NCBI GenBank assembly: GCA_948474755.1
Contig: CAOLHI010001288.1
Span: 186,001 to 250,000, forward strand
Direction of reading: 5' to 3'
DNA from: Ctenosaura bakeri
Taxonomy: Eukaryota; Chordata; Lepidosauria; Squamata; Iguanidae
Length of the DNA: 64,000 bases
Each line of letters begins with the position of its first letter. Positions within the stretch are counted from its first letter, which is position 1. The translations under genes and the position numbers were made by a program. Positions 10,611 to 21,437 of this stretch are shown piece by piece. The notes beneath the pieces were generated by a model that searched no databases, had not been told where the DNA came from, and saw nothing but the letters and a program-made list of their open reading frames with translations.

Positions 10611-12266
10611 GACAAGACCTTGGAAAGAGGAATGGTGAATATAGTACCCAAGTTCTTTAAGTGCTAAAAACATACCCGTTTATTCAGTGTGTCTACAATG
10701 AATTCATCTTTGTTGCATCAGCCAAATCAAGCAGCTATTCAGTTACACAATCTGAAAAGGATTCATAAATGAAAGTATTACTCAAATGCATCAGGTACAA
10801 ATAATGTGTAGAGGAAAGTCCTGCAGGCCTAACCCCCAGCATCATTTCATTCCTAATTCACCTGTTGAAATCCTTCTACATAATAATCTGTATACAGGGG
10901 ACAGTGGTAAACTCTCAAATGCCCTTCTGCTGTTTCAGACTATGGGCAGGTGTATTCTAAGTCACAAATAGGCTTAACCAACCCAGAGTACAAAGGAAAA
11001 TGAGCTAATTTTCAAAGGAATTCATGACACAGCTCTGTATCCCATAGGAATTTTCTCCCAATATAATTGTCCTAGAAAATTATTCCTGTACACCTTATTA
11101 ATAAAATAAATCTCTGCAGAGGTAGATGATTTCATAAAAGCTTTGCTTTTACAGGTTCATATACATCAAAGAGCCTTGCTTATCAGAATGAGTGTTATCT
11201 TGCTGGAACATGAAGCAATGATCATTTCAGAATAGTAAGTTTCCATTTTAAAAACTTTAGCTTTAAGTGTATGTATACAATGGGGGCGGATGAAAATGTG
11301 GAGTAAAACTGATATAATGGCAAGGTATTCCTTTTATTATTATTCTTATTATTCTTAATTACAAAAGGATACCACTGAAATTCTGCTGAATAATAGCTGT
11401 AAAACATATTTTAAAAATAGTGAAGCTAACCAATTTTGAAGAATATGCTAACAACTCATGAGTCTATCATGCCTGGTGGAATGGAGATATGTGGCTGGCT
11501 GTCAGACTGATTCTTAATTTCTGAATTTCATCGTGCATGATCTAAGGAATGGAATGGTCAGTTGATCTGAACTGCATACTCAGTGTAAGCAGGGAGTGAC
11601 AATTTTAACAACTATAAACTTTTATTTTCCCAAAAGTGCTATGCCAAAAATATGAACAGATTAACACATTATCTTTATTCAGTTCTTTTTTCCAATCCTT
11701 AGCTTGTTAGTCTTCCAAGAGGTGTTTGGTTCAAGAGAGAACTAGTCCCAGCTATAAGGTCATCATTAATAGAGGTGTGAATTGTCAATATTTGTAATAT
11801 GTTTCCTCCTTTGAGTAGATTTCAGAAGGAGTCTTTCATAGGCCAGAGCCACATGAGGAAATGTTAGACTCTCAGATAGGAATCCATAGGTCTGTCATTT
11901 TTTAAAAATCTCATTTTCCCCTCCTTCTTTAGGAAGGAATTTGTATATTTTGATAAAGTCTTCTCCAAACTAAAATATACCAAATCCTCATTGATTTGCG
12001 CTAGCTGAATCTTCATTGTAGCTATTCACAAGATGCACAAGATGCACTTTTTGCATAAAAAGTTAGATCTTTTCCACCAAAATACAAAAGATATCCAAAG
12101 ACATGCAGAGAGTCTGGTAATATCACCCAGCAGGGAGAAAACTACTAAGCTCTTTCATTCTAATACATAAGAACGAAATAAACAAAAGATTTGTATCTCC
12201 AGCACTTGTACCACTCTACATTACATATTTTAGCTCCTGGAATTACACTGGGAAGTTAATGGAGGG

Positions 12267-12291
12267 CCAATGAAAATGGAATGTATAAATA
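12267..12291 (+). promoter_or_regulatory. putative OR2 core promoter: CCAAT box and TATA box
   Basis: CCAAT is at 12267-12271 and TATAAATA at 12284-12291, 483 bp before the ATG. This matches the pairs before OR1 and OR3. Confidence 0.45.
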
Positions 12292-12588
12292 TGAAGGCGG
12301 TGGCCACGCTCTCTCTCAAAATAATTGACACTTAATCACACTGGCCTAGCTGGAATTAAATTAAAACTGGACGAGGTTTTTCAAAGTTCATGTTTGATAA
12401 TAATTTACCAAAATATCAAAGTTTTTCACAACTGCAATGAGAATTTGATTAATCCCCCCAAAAAAACTATGAATGTGAGATAAACAAAAGCTGACATGTT
12501 TAGTTAGAGGTTTCTTAGTGTATAACTCTTAGAACTATGAGTTTGAGTCTCTGTTCATTCCATTATCTTAGTGATGAATTTGAGTTAT

Positions 12589-12625
12589 CATCTCTCTCTC
12601 TCTCTCTCTCCTTCTCTCTCCCCTC
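12589..12625 (+). repeat. CT-rich microsatellite in OR2 leader
   Basis: A (TC)n run lies about 150 bp before the OR2 start. OR3 has a shorter one at 20254-20274 and OR4 has a long CT/CTT-rich tract at 33010-33078. Repeat length differs between paralogues. Confidence 0.8.
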
Positions 12626-12766
12626 TCCATTCTCACATGACCCATTTTTTAAAGACCTACATATGACAACCAGGTATAAGATGCTCCTCTACGTGCTGGC
12701 ATAAGTATGCTTACTAACTTGACCAACATAATTGGGCAGAATTCCACATTCTTTATTTCTTCAGAT

Positions 12767-13723
12767 ATGGATAACAAGAAAGAAATTAACCAAACTTCTT
12801 GGCCTGAAGAATTCATCTTAATGGGGCTCACAAACCATAGGGTGACAAAAATTGTACTTTTTGTTTTATTTTTCTTGATATATTTGGCAGCCATTATTGG
12901 CAACTTGCTAATTCTTGCTCTGGTCAAAGCAGATGCTCACCTCCACACACCCATGTATTTCTTCCTTTCCAACTTCTCCATCTTGGAGCTATGCTATACT
13001 TCAACAGTGGTGCCCCAGATGCTGTTTCACCTGCTGTCTGAAAAAAGGGTCATCCCATTCATCCGCTGTGCCATGCAACTATATTTCTTCCTCTTATTTG
13101 GGATTACAGAGTGTTTTCTTCTCACAGTCATGTCATATGACCGTTATGTTGCTATTTGCCTTCCACTGCACTATACTCTTTTGATAACCAAGCAGGTATG
13201 CATTTTATTAGCAACTGCTTCTTGGGCTGGGGGCTTATTTTTGTCTGCTATCAATACTGCATTCACTTTGAGATTGTCTTTTGGTGGACACAACAAGATA
13301 GACCATTTTCTTTGTGAAATGCCAGCTTTGGTGGGAATCGGTTATGGAGAAGCACACAAGGTCAAGATGTGTATGTCCATTAGTTCTGTGTTCACTCTGA
13401 TCTTACCTCTTTTGGTAATACTTGTTTCTTATTTTCACATTCTCTACACCATCCTCGGCAAACACAGTAACACTGGAAAGCATAAAGCCATCTCCACTTG
13501 CTCATCACACTTGACTGTGGTTATACTTTTTTTTGGATCAGTCCTTTCAATATATTTGGGATCAAAATCAAACTCTTCCCAGGAGCACATCAAAATCAAA
13601 GTGGTCTCTGTGTTTTACATAGTGGTTACTCCTGCACTAAACCCCCTCATATACAGTCTACGGAATAAGGAGGTGATGAAGGCACTGAAGAAAGTGATGA
13701 ATAAAGGTGGAGACATGAACTAA
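12767..13723 (+). CDS. olfactory receptor OR2 (class II, family 2/13-like)
   Basis: A 318-residue seven-transmembrane odorant receptor, sister to OR1, OR3 and OR4. It keeps NQT at residues 8-10, LHTPMYF, MSYDRYVAIC, the loop 2 cysteine in HFLCEMPA, KAISTCSSHL and PALNPLIYSLRNKE. It is two residues longer than its sisters because the hexamer ATCAAA is duplicated at 13589-13600, giving an IKIK stretch in extracellular loop 3 just before TM7. The start at 12767 follows a splice acceptor (TTTATTTCTTCAG ending 12764). An in-frame ATG at 12707 would add 20 residues, but those bases contain the acceptor. The ligand is unknown. Confidence 0.93.
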   Translation: MDNKKEINQTSWPEEFILMGLTNHRVTKIVLFVLFFLIYLAAIIGNLLILALVKADAHLHTPMYFFLSNFSILELCYTSTVVPQMLFHLLSEKRVIPFIRCAMQLYFFLLFGITECFLLTVMSYDRYVAICLPLHYTLLITKQVCILLATASWAGGLFLSAINTAFTLRLSFGGHNKIDHFLCEMPALVGIGYGEAHKVKMCMSISSVFTLILPLLVILVSYFHILYTILGKHSNTGKHKAISTCSSHLTVVILFFGSVLSIYLGSKSNSSQEHIKIKVVSVFYIVVTPALNPLIYSLRNKEVMKALKKVMNKGGDMN

Positions 13724-13788
13724 ATGTATTGAGATGTGAATAGAGGCTGTTCTGTACCTCTACAATGGATGGGTCTTGTATGTGGAAC

Positions 13789-13794
13789 AATAGA
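13789..13794 (+). terminator. degenerate polyadenylation signal AATAGA of OR2
   Basis: This position is homologous to AATAAA in OR1, OR3 and OR4 but reads AATAGA. It may be weaker, and another signal may be used. Confidence 0.4.
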
Positions 13795-14486
13795 TTTCAT
13801 TATGCTCATTGGATACATCTGGAATTTTGAGGCTATCTTTCTCTGATGTATATAAGTCAGCCAGGTATAAACTATTTAATTAAGAATACATAAAAATATT
13901 GTAGATTGTTTCAATTGTAGATTTTCCAATATTTAATTCAAAATCTATGAAAATAATACTAGGAGAGATATTCTCAGCCTAACTTATTTCTCAAGGTTGC
14001 TATAGCAGACAGAAGCTTTCTGTATGTCATGAGCTGTCTGAAGGAAAGAGGTATGTAAATTATAATATTTAGTTATTTTATGATAGGAACTGTGAAACTA
14101 CATGTGGTAAATCTCAAACAGAAGGCAAAGGGAGCTGGCACTGGATTGCATATTAAAATTTTTGCATGATACAGCAGAGTGCAATTGCACACAAATAACA
14201 TTCAGTATTGTGGCATCATTATCTGTATGTTCTGCAGCAAACATCAGAAACAACAACTTCCTCCAGTTTTTTGCTCTTGCTGTCAACAAATCTCACAAAC
14301 AGAATTTCTAACCCTACTTTCTTGTCATGACAGCTTCTGGAATCTTTCATTACAGTACAGTCCCGTGTGTATTTATTTAGGATTGCTAACTTCCAATAGA
14401 CCAGGTAAATGTGTATAACTTTGAAGACAGTTTAAATATGTAGATCTTATGTTCAGATTCTGGCTTATGACATTGGAAAGGAGTTA

Positions 14487-14684
14487 GGGCCTTTCTGCAT
14501 TACACTGTTATAGTGCTATTATTCCATTTTCAACATCCTGTGGAATCTTGGTATTTGTGGTTTAGGGAGGGGCCTTTAGCATTCTCAGCAGAGAGCTCTT
14601 TGGCCTCAAACTACAAACCCCAGAATTCCACAGGAAGTTGAAAGTGGAAAAATAACACTATAACAGTGCAGGGCAGAAAGTCCC
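14487..14684. mobile_element. palindromic MITE copy B
   Basis: Long inverted repeats start GGGCCTTTCTGCA and end GGCAGAAAGTCCC. The internal words GGAATCTTGGTATTTGTGGTTT and its near complement pair around a short centre. It lies at the downstream edge of unit 2. Confidence 0.65.
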
Positions 14685-14774
14685 TAAGACTGCCTTCCTC
14701 CTTAAAGTATGCTCTCAGAAGGAAGTATAATCCCCAAAAACATTAGAATAAAAAACACTGAACTAAAATGACTT

Positions 14775-14956
14775 GGACCATTTCTGCAGTACACTCTTAT
14801 AGTGTGATTATTCCACTTTCAAAAGCTTATGGAATCCTGAGGTTTGCAGTTTAGGGAGGGGCCAACTGGGCTCCTCCCTAAACTGCGAACCCTAGGATTC
14901 CATAGGCTGTTGAAAGTGGAGTAATTGTGCTATAACAGTGTAGTGTGGAAATGGTC
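14775..14956. mobile_element. palindromic MITE copy C
   Basis: Same family as copy B, only 90 bp away. It starts GGACCATTTCTGCA and ends GGAAATGGTC, with inverted arms around AGGGAGGGGCC. Confidence 0.65.
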
Positions 14957-15358
14957 TTAGTCTAGGCATGAACTCATCTTAAACTTGCTCTAAGCAATGG
15001 CTTGGCATGTGTATGTGTACACCCTGCATATTAAAAAAATGTATTAAAAGTTGGGAAATATTTGAGAGGAAATGTCTTATTATGAGGTGCAAACCATGAA
15101 ACTTGATGTGTCTTGAAACTTAAGGGATGGGATGATATGAAAGTTCTGTCTGTGATGTCCCATTCATCCTGGGAAGTGTGAAGTGATATAGTGGTGCTCT
15201 CTATATATGTGGGGGTTCCATTCCAGGAACCCCTGAGAAGAATAGAATTCTTCAAATTCTTGTACTTTATGATAATCAATGGCACTATCACCACCGTTTT
15301 AGGTATAGGATGTGATATGGTTGCAGACACTCAAACTTGCACATCTAGAGACTTTTTT

Positions 15359-15559
15359 GTGCCTTTTTGCACTACATTGTTATGGTGCTATTATTCCACT
15401 TTCAACAGCCTATGGAATCCTGGGGTTTGCAGTTCAGGGAAGGGAGTTTAGAATTCTCAGTGAGAGAGCTCTTTGGCCTCTGTAAACTACAAACCCCAGG
15501 ATTCCACAGGAGGATGAAAATATATTAATAGCACTATAACCATGTAGTGTGAAAGGCCC
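15359..15559. mobile_element. palindromic MITE copy D
   Basis: Same family. It starts GTGCCTTTTTGCAC and ends GTGAAAGGCCC. The internal arms carry GGAATCCTGGGGTTTGCAG and its complement. Confidence 0.65.
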
Positions 15560-17470
15560 TTTGAGTAAGGAGGGACCACTGTATAGTTTAATGGTTGACT
15601 GCCTGTAATACTTGCAGAGAACTTCTGATTCCATTTTTTTGCATCTCTGGTCAGAAGGATTAAGTAAGAAATGGGGAAAAATGTTCAGAAAGCCAATGCT
15701 TAACAGGTACAATAACGAACTAACTAGATAAGTATATTTCTGTAACAGTAATTATATTAAATTCCCTCCCAAGGGACATCAGAATAACCCCATCTATATT
15801 ATGCTTTGTATAATGCTTTGACATTGTATTGTTTCTCTGAGCTTTTCATGGTTTCAATGTTATTTTCAATTTTCTTGTGATGAGTGATCTGGACAGGAAT
15901 CTTGTTTTTATTATATTGCTATGAGGCATACCCTATTCTGAGCTTCTTGCTGTGTTCCGCATGATTTTTCTAATATTCCGATTTGTCAATAGACGGAATC
16001 TTTTTTTAAATAAATCAAAATAAACAAAATGAAATGGATAATCAATCTTAACTGGAAGTTTATTGTAACCTTACATTCTTGCATAAACAGAACAAGCCCT
16101 CAACAGTAATTACAGGATCGGTTGTGGCAAGTTTGAATGAACGTCAAGCAATTTAGATATAATGTCAATTGCAATGTTTTAAAATTTAGCAATATAAATA
16201 ACAATGTCAAAGGATTGTTTTGGACATCCTGCATCACATCTGCCAGGATTCCAAAATGGGGTGCAACGATTCATTATTTTATCATTGTTCTATTTTATTA
16301 AAATATTTCCATTCCACTTTTTTATTGTGAGACCTCAGATCAGTGAACAAATAAAAACTATATAAACAATTGAAACAAGAGTGCAACCCATACCTTGCAC
16401 CTAGATGAAACCTGAAATACAGCAACTTGTGTAATAGGATCTCACCAAATACCGACCATAACATCAGAACCTCAGGGAAATCTATAAATGTTGGTTCAAT
16501 CAATGGTTTCTTAAAAAGGCAGCATGAATACTTTACTCAAAATGGCAGTTATGGGTTACAGCAATCTGGAACAAATAAATTGGCAGACACTTGAGTGTAG
16601 GGAATCAATGCTAGTTAATGAGTCTTTAAATGGGGATATAGAGACAGTGGGGCTGATGTTACTTATCCCATTCTACTCATTCCTGCAGGCAAAGCTGTGG
16701 CCATCCAAAGCAGGATCTTGTCACAGCCTTGCTAAATGGGAGGTTAGAAATATTGTCCTCTTTGTGCTCTGACTGAGCAGATCTCCATCTCTTTGAATGG
16801 CTGCTGCCTGGTAAAGTAGATTGAGAAGGGTCAGCCCAGGAGATGTTACTTAGCAGGCTATGTAGAAAATGGGCCAATATTTTAGTGGAGCATAAGGCTC
16901 CAGTTCTTCTTAATTACCTATGTACAAGTCCTTTTGCTCTCCTGTAAACAGATAATGGAAATACAGGCCTTATACACCCAAATCTTACTGAAAAGGGAAG
17001 TGAGCTAAACCTAGGCAGAAAGAGCAGATTGAATTGGACAGTTTGCATATCTCATTGTGAAGACAGCTTTTTGAATACACTCTGCTCTCCTCTTTCTTGT
17101 ACCAGGCTTTACTGGTTTGTAATATAAGTTATAAGAGTTATTTTAAGTTGTCCACTTAAAATGTAAACATGTGATGGCTCAAACTCTTATATGCATGCAT
17201 TAATTAAAAAAAATCAATGATCTGTACTGAGATGGCTCTATAAGATCTCAAAGAAGCATGCAAGAACTAGGAAGGTCGTCATGAGCAAACTGCAGGCTGC
17301 GTAGAAACATTTTTAAAAAATCCTGATGTTTCTTTAGTTAGCTCAAAAATGCATCAGGAATGGCTCGTTATAATAATGTGTGAAAAGAGTAAATTCTTAA
17401 CTCTGCCCCTAGCAGCTATTTCTCATCCTATATCACTCACTCCTTAGAAATACTTGTAACTTTTTCTATT
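15560..17470. other. intergenic, nothing recognised
   Basis: This AT-rich interval between units 2 and 3 has no OR homology, no recognisable transposon ends and no convincing open frame. It probably contains old, diverged repeats. Confidence 0.4.
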
Positions 17471-17833
17471 GTGGTGCTTGAATATGTTTCATGAAGTGTG
17501 ATAGGAAAAGATGCTTGGTGAAAGATGATGTCATTGAAAGTGGAAAAATTGTAGGATTACGCTTTCTCACTTCTTGCTACTGTTCCACTCTTCAACCCCC
17601 ACCTCCAACAAGAAGCTTTTCAGGGGTGTCTGTTGGATTGCTGTTAAAGGTATTTCATGTAAAATGTATTTTATCTCTTGGTAGTGGTGTAAAGATGAAG
17701 TAAGAAAATCTTTGAAAGGAGCAATGGTGAATATATTTCCCCAAGTTCTTTGCACACATAAATATGTGCCCTTTTGTTCAGTGAGTCTACAGTGAATTCA
17801 AATCTTTATTGCTTCAACCCAATCTTCAGTCAT

Positions 17834-18407
17834 TGTCATGTGCTGGCTAAACAGTTTCCTCAAGAAACACTCAGAATTTAGCAGCAGTGCTTTATTGAGG
17901 TACAACTAATGGCAGAGCAACTTGAAAAGTAGCTAAGGCTTAGATACATCAGTTAACAATCAGGTTATATAGGAGCATACGCATATAAGCATGAACAGTG
18001 TCGATTGATGGGAACACAAGAGTCATCTCATATCTCAAAACTCAAATGGTTCCCAGGGAATCATACTTTGATCTTGGGAGCCAAAAATCTTCCCAGGTTT
18101 CTTATCTGCCCTTTGGGTGTCTTACAATGCTTTCCTAGGATTGCACATTCTCTGTCCTTGATGTTTCCACTTTTTACTGACCAGAAGCCCTTGGGTATTA
18201 CAACCTGAAGCCTTTGGTTCCCAGGCTGGATCTTCCTCACCATTGAAATGCAGTACATTGTTGCTGGACAATTGATATTCAATACATTGTTACAAGCAAT
18301 AATTACATTTGTAACATTGTGACTACAAAGTAATTTATCTCTAAAGCTTAGTTGAATAAAATGGCAAAACACTGTCATGACAGTGCTGAGTCCCTCACAG
18401 TCATTCA
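17834..18407 (-). mobile_element. probable solo LTR, minus strand
   Basis: The 574-bp element starts TGTCATG and ends ATTCA on the plus strand, so it has TG..CA ends in either direction. It is flanked by GTCAT on both sides (17829-17833 and 18408-18412); the match extends to TTCAGTCAT. Units 2 and 4 lack the insert at this place. On the minus strand an AATAAA (17891-17896 complement) lies about 60 bases before the end, as expected for R/U5. It has no coding content. Half of the same element is also in unit 1. Confidence 0.5.
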
Positions 18408-19310
18408 GTCATACAATCAAAACAGGATTCATCAAAGTATTATTAAAATGCATCATGTACAAGTAATAAACTCTTGCAGGTTTCATCCCCAGCCTAGTTT
18501 CATTCCTTAGTCCATCCGTAGAAGTCCTCCTACATAATTTTGTATATTCAAGTGGTAAGAATAAGTCTTCCAAAACCCACTCTGCTGTTTCAGGCTATGG
18601 GCACGTGTACTCTTAGCCACCAATAAGCCTAAACCCCCAGAGTACAAAAGTAAATTGAGCTAATTTTCAAAGGGATTCATGGCACAGCTCTGTATCCCAT
18701 ATGAATTTCCTCCTGATGTGTTTGCCCTAGCAATTATTCCTGTATGCATTATTAATGCAATACATCTCTTCAGAGGTAGATGATTTTCGAAAGGCTTTGC
18801 TTTTACAGGTTCATATACATCAAAGAGCCTTGCTTATCAGAACGAGTGTTATCTTGCTGGAACATGGAGCAGTAATAATTTCAGAATAGTAAGTTTCCAT
18901 TCTCAAACCTTTAGCTTTAAATGTACCTATACAATGGGGGCAGATGAAAGTAAGGAGTAAAACTGATCTAATGGCAAGGTACTCCTTTTCTTATTATTCT
19001 TATTATTCTTAATTACAAAAGGATGTCACTGAAATTCAAGTGAATAATAGCTGAAAAGCATATCTTAAAGACAGTAAAGGTAAATAGTTCTGAAGAATAT
19101 GTTAACAACTCATGAATCAAGGATGCCTGGTGGTATGGAGATGTCTTGTTGGTAGGCTGTCAGACTATCTCTGAGATAAAGAGTGGAATGGTAGTTGAAC
19201 TGAACTGCACACTCGGTGTAAGTGATAAGTGACAAATTTAATAACTGTATACTTTTATTTTCCCAAAAGTGCTATGCCAAAAATATGAATAGATCAACAC
19301 ATTATCTTTT

Positions 19311-19412
19311 TTCAGTGCTTTCCTTCAACCCTTAGCTTCTTAGTCCTCCAAAAGTCCTTTATTCAGTGCTTTCCTTTAACCCTTAGCTTCTTCGTTCTCC
19401 AAGAGAAAACTA
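19311..19412 (+). repeat. 51-bp tandem duplication unique to unit 3
   Basis: TTCAGTGCTTTCCTT recurs 51 bp further on, together with the rest of the word (CCCTTAGCTTCTT). Units 1, 2 and 4 have one copy. Confidence 0.8.
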
Positions 19413-19923
19413 GTCCCAGCTATACAGCCTTCATTAGCAGAGGTGTACATTTTCAACATTTGTAACTTGTTTCCTCCTTTGAGTAGGTTTCAGAAGGAGT
19501 CTTTGCTGGTCCAGAGCCACGTGAGGAAATGGTAGACTCTCAGATAGGAATCAATAGATCTGTCATTTTTTTAAAATCTCATTTTTTTCTTTAAGAAGGA
19601 ATTTGTACAATTTGATAAAATCTCCTCAAAACTAAAACATACCAAATCCTCAACAGGTTGTACTAGCTGAATCTTCATTGTAGCTATTCACAAGATGCAC
19701 AAGGTGCACTTTTGCACAAAAAGTTTTTTCCCCCCAAGGTACAAAAGATATCCAAAGACATGCAGAGAGTCTGGTAATATCGCCCAGTAGGGAGAAAACT
19801 ACTGAGCTCTTTCATTCTAATACATAAGAATGAAATAAACAAAAGATTTGTATCTACAGCACTTGTACCATTCTAGATTACATATTTTAGCTCTTGGAAT
19901 TACATTAGGATGCTAATGGAGGG

Positions 19924-19948
19924 CCAATGAAAATGGAAGTTATAAATA
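19924..19948 (+). promoter_or_regulatory. putative OR3 core promoter: CCAAT box and TATA box
   Basis: CCAAT is at 19924-19928 and TATAAATA at 19941-19948, 475 bp before the ATG. Confidence 0.45.
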
Positions 19949-20415
19949 TAAAGGTGGTGGCCACACACTCTGTTAAAATAATTAACACTTAATCACACTG
20001 GCGTAGCTGGAATTAAGTAACAATGGATGAGTTTTTTCAACATTCATTTTTTATAATAATTTACCAAAGTATCAAAGCTTTTCTCAACTGCAATGAGAAT
20101 TTGAAGTTCTGTTTTTTTTAAAAAAATATGAATGTGAGTGAAGGAAAAATTGACATATTTTCTCATCCAGTTAGAGATTTCTTAGTGTGCACTCTTAGAA
20201 CTCTGTGTTTGAATCTCTGTGCATTTCACCATCTCAGCGATGAAGTAGAGTTATCATCTCTCTCTCTCTCTCTCTCCCTTCTCCCCTGACTCATTTTTAA
20301 AGACCTGCATATGGCAAGGAGGTACAAGATACTCCTCTACTTGCTGGGAATAAGTATGCTTACTAATGTGACTAACATGATTGGGCAGAATTCCACATTT
20401 TTCATTTCTTCAGAT

Positions 20416-21366
20416 ATGGACAACAAGAAAGAAATCAACCAGACCTCTTTGCCTGAAGAATTCATCTTAATTGGACTTACAAACCACAGGAAGACAAAAA
20501 TTGTACTTTTTGTTATATTTCTCTTGATATATTTGGCAGCCATTATTGGCAACTTGCTAATTCTTGCTCTGATCAAAGCAGATGCTCACCTCCACACACC
20601 TATGTATGTCTTCCTTTCCAACTTCTCCCTCTTGGAGCTGTGCTATACTTCAACAGTGGTGCCCCAGATGCTGATTCACCTGCTGTCTGAAAAAAGGGTC
20701 ATCCCATTAATCCGTTGTGCCATGCAACTATACCTCTTCCTTTCATTTGGGATTACAGAGTGTTTTCTTCTCACGGTCATGTCATATGACCGTTGTGTGG
20801 CTATTTGTCTTCCACTGCACTATACTCTTGTGATAACCAAGCAGGCATGCATTTTCTTGGCAACTGCTTCCTGGGGTGGGGGCTTGTTTTTCTCTGCTAT
20901 CAACACTGCATTAACTTTCAGATTATCTTTTGGTGGACACAACAAAATAGACCATTTTCTTTGTGAAATGCCAGCTATGGTGAGAATTGATTATGGGGAA
21001 ACACACAAGATCAAGTTGAGTATGTCCATTAGTTCTGTGTTCACTTTGATTTTACCTCTTTTGGTAATACTTGTTTCTTATTTTCAAATTCTCTACACAA
21101 TCCTCAGCAAACACGGTAACACTGGAAAGCACAAAGCTATCTCCACTTGCTCATCACACTTGACTGTGGTTATACTCTTTTTTGGATCAGTCATTTCAAT
21201 ATATTTGGGATCAAAATCAAGCACTTTACAGCAGCATATCAAAGTGGTCTCTGTGTTTTATATAGTTGTCACTCCTGCACTAAACCCTCTCATATACAGT
21301 CTATGGAATAAGGAGGTGATGAAGGCACTGAAGAAAGTGATAAACAAAGGCAGAGACATGAACTAA
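20416..21366 (+). CDS. olfactory receptor OR3 (class II, family 2/13-like)
   Basis: A 316-residue odorant receptor with a complete frame and all seven membrane segments. Three normally conserved sites are changed compared with its sisters. DRY is DRC (Y127C, codon TGT at 20794-20796). TPMYF is TPMYV (residue 65). The post-TM7 SLRNKE is SLWNKE (R297W, 21304-21306). LHTPMY, the loop 2 cysteine, KAISTCSSHL and NPLIY are intact. The start at 20416 follows the acceptor TTCATTTCTTCAG ending 20413. An in-frame ATG at 20311 would add 35 residues through the acceptor and is less likely. The changes may mean relaxed constraint on G-protein coupling. Confidence 0.9.
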   Translation: MDNKKEINQTSLPEEFILIGLTNHRKTKIVLFVIFLLIYLAAIIGNLLILALIKADAHLHTPMYVFLSNFSLLELCYTSTVVPQMLIHLLSEKRVIPLIRCAMQLYLFLSFGITECFLLTVMSYDRCVAICLPLHYTLVITKQACIFLATASWGGGLFFSAINTALTFRLSFGGHNKIDHFLCEMPAMVRIDYGETHKIKLSMSISSVFTLILPLLVILVSYFQILYTILSKHGNTGKHKAISTCSSHLTVVILFFGSVISIYLGSKSSTLQQHIKVVSVFYIVVTPALNPLIYSLWNKEVMKALKKVINKGRDMN

Positions 21367-21431
21367 ACCTGTTGAGATTTGACTAGAGGCTTCTCTGTGT
21401 TTCTGAGATGGAGCGATCTTGTATATGGAAC

Positions 21432-21437
21432 AATAAA
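21432..21437 (+). terminator. polyadenylation signal AATAAA of OR3
   Basis: AATAAA lies 66 bases after the stop, in the 3' block conserved with OR1 and OR4. Confidence 0.55.

Larger units (their letters stand above)
10600..14460 (+). repeat. OR duplication unit 2 (carries OR2)
   Basis: Homologous to units 1, 3 and 4. It opens with the GGTGAATATAGT..AAGTTCTTT block also found at 17725 and 31385. Downstream homology ends near the MITE at 14487. It lacks the LTR-related insert present in units 1 and 3. Confidence 0.75.
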
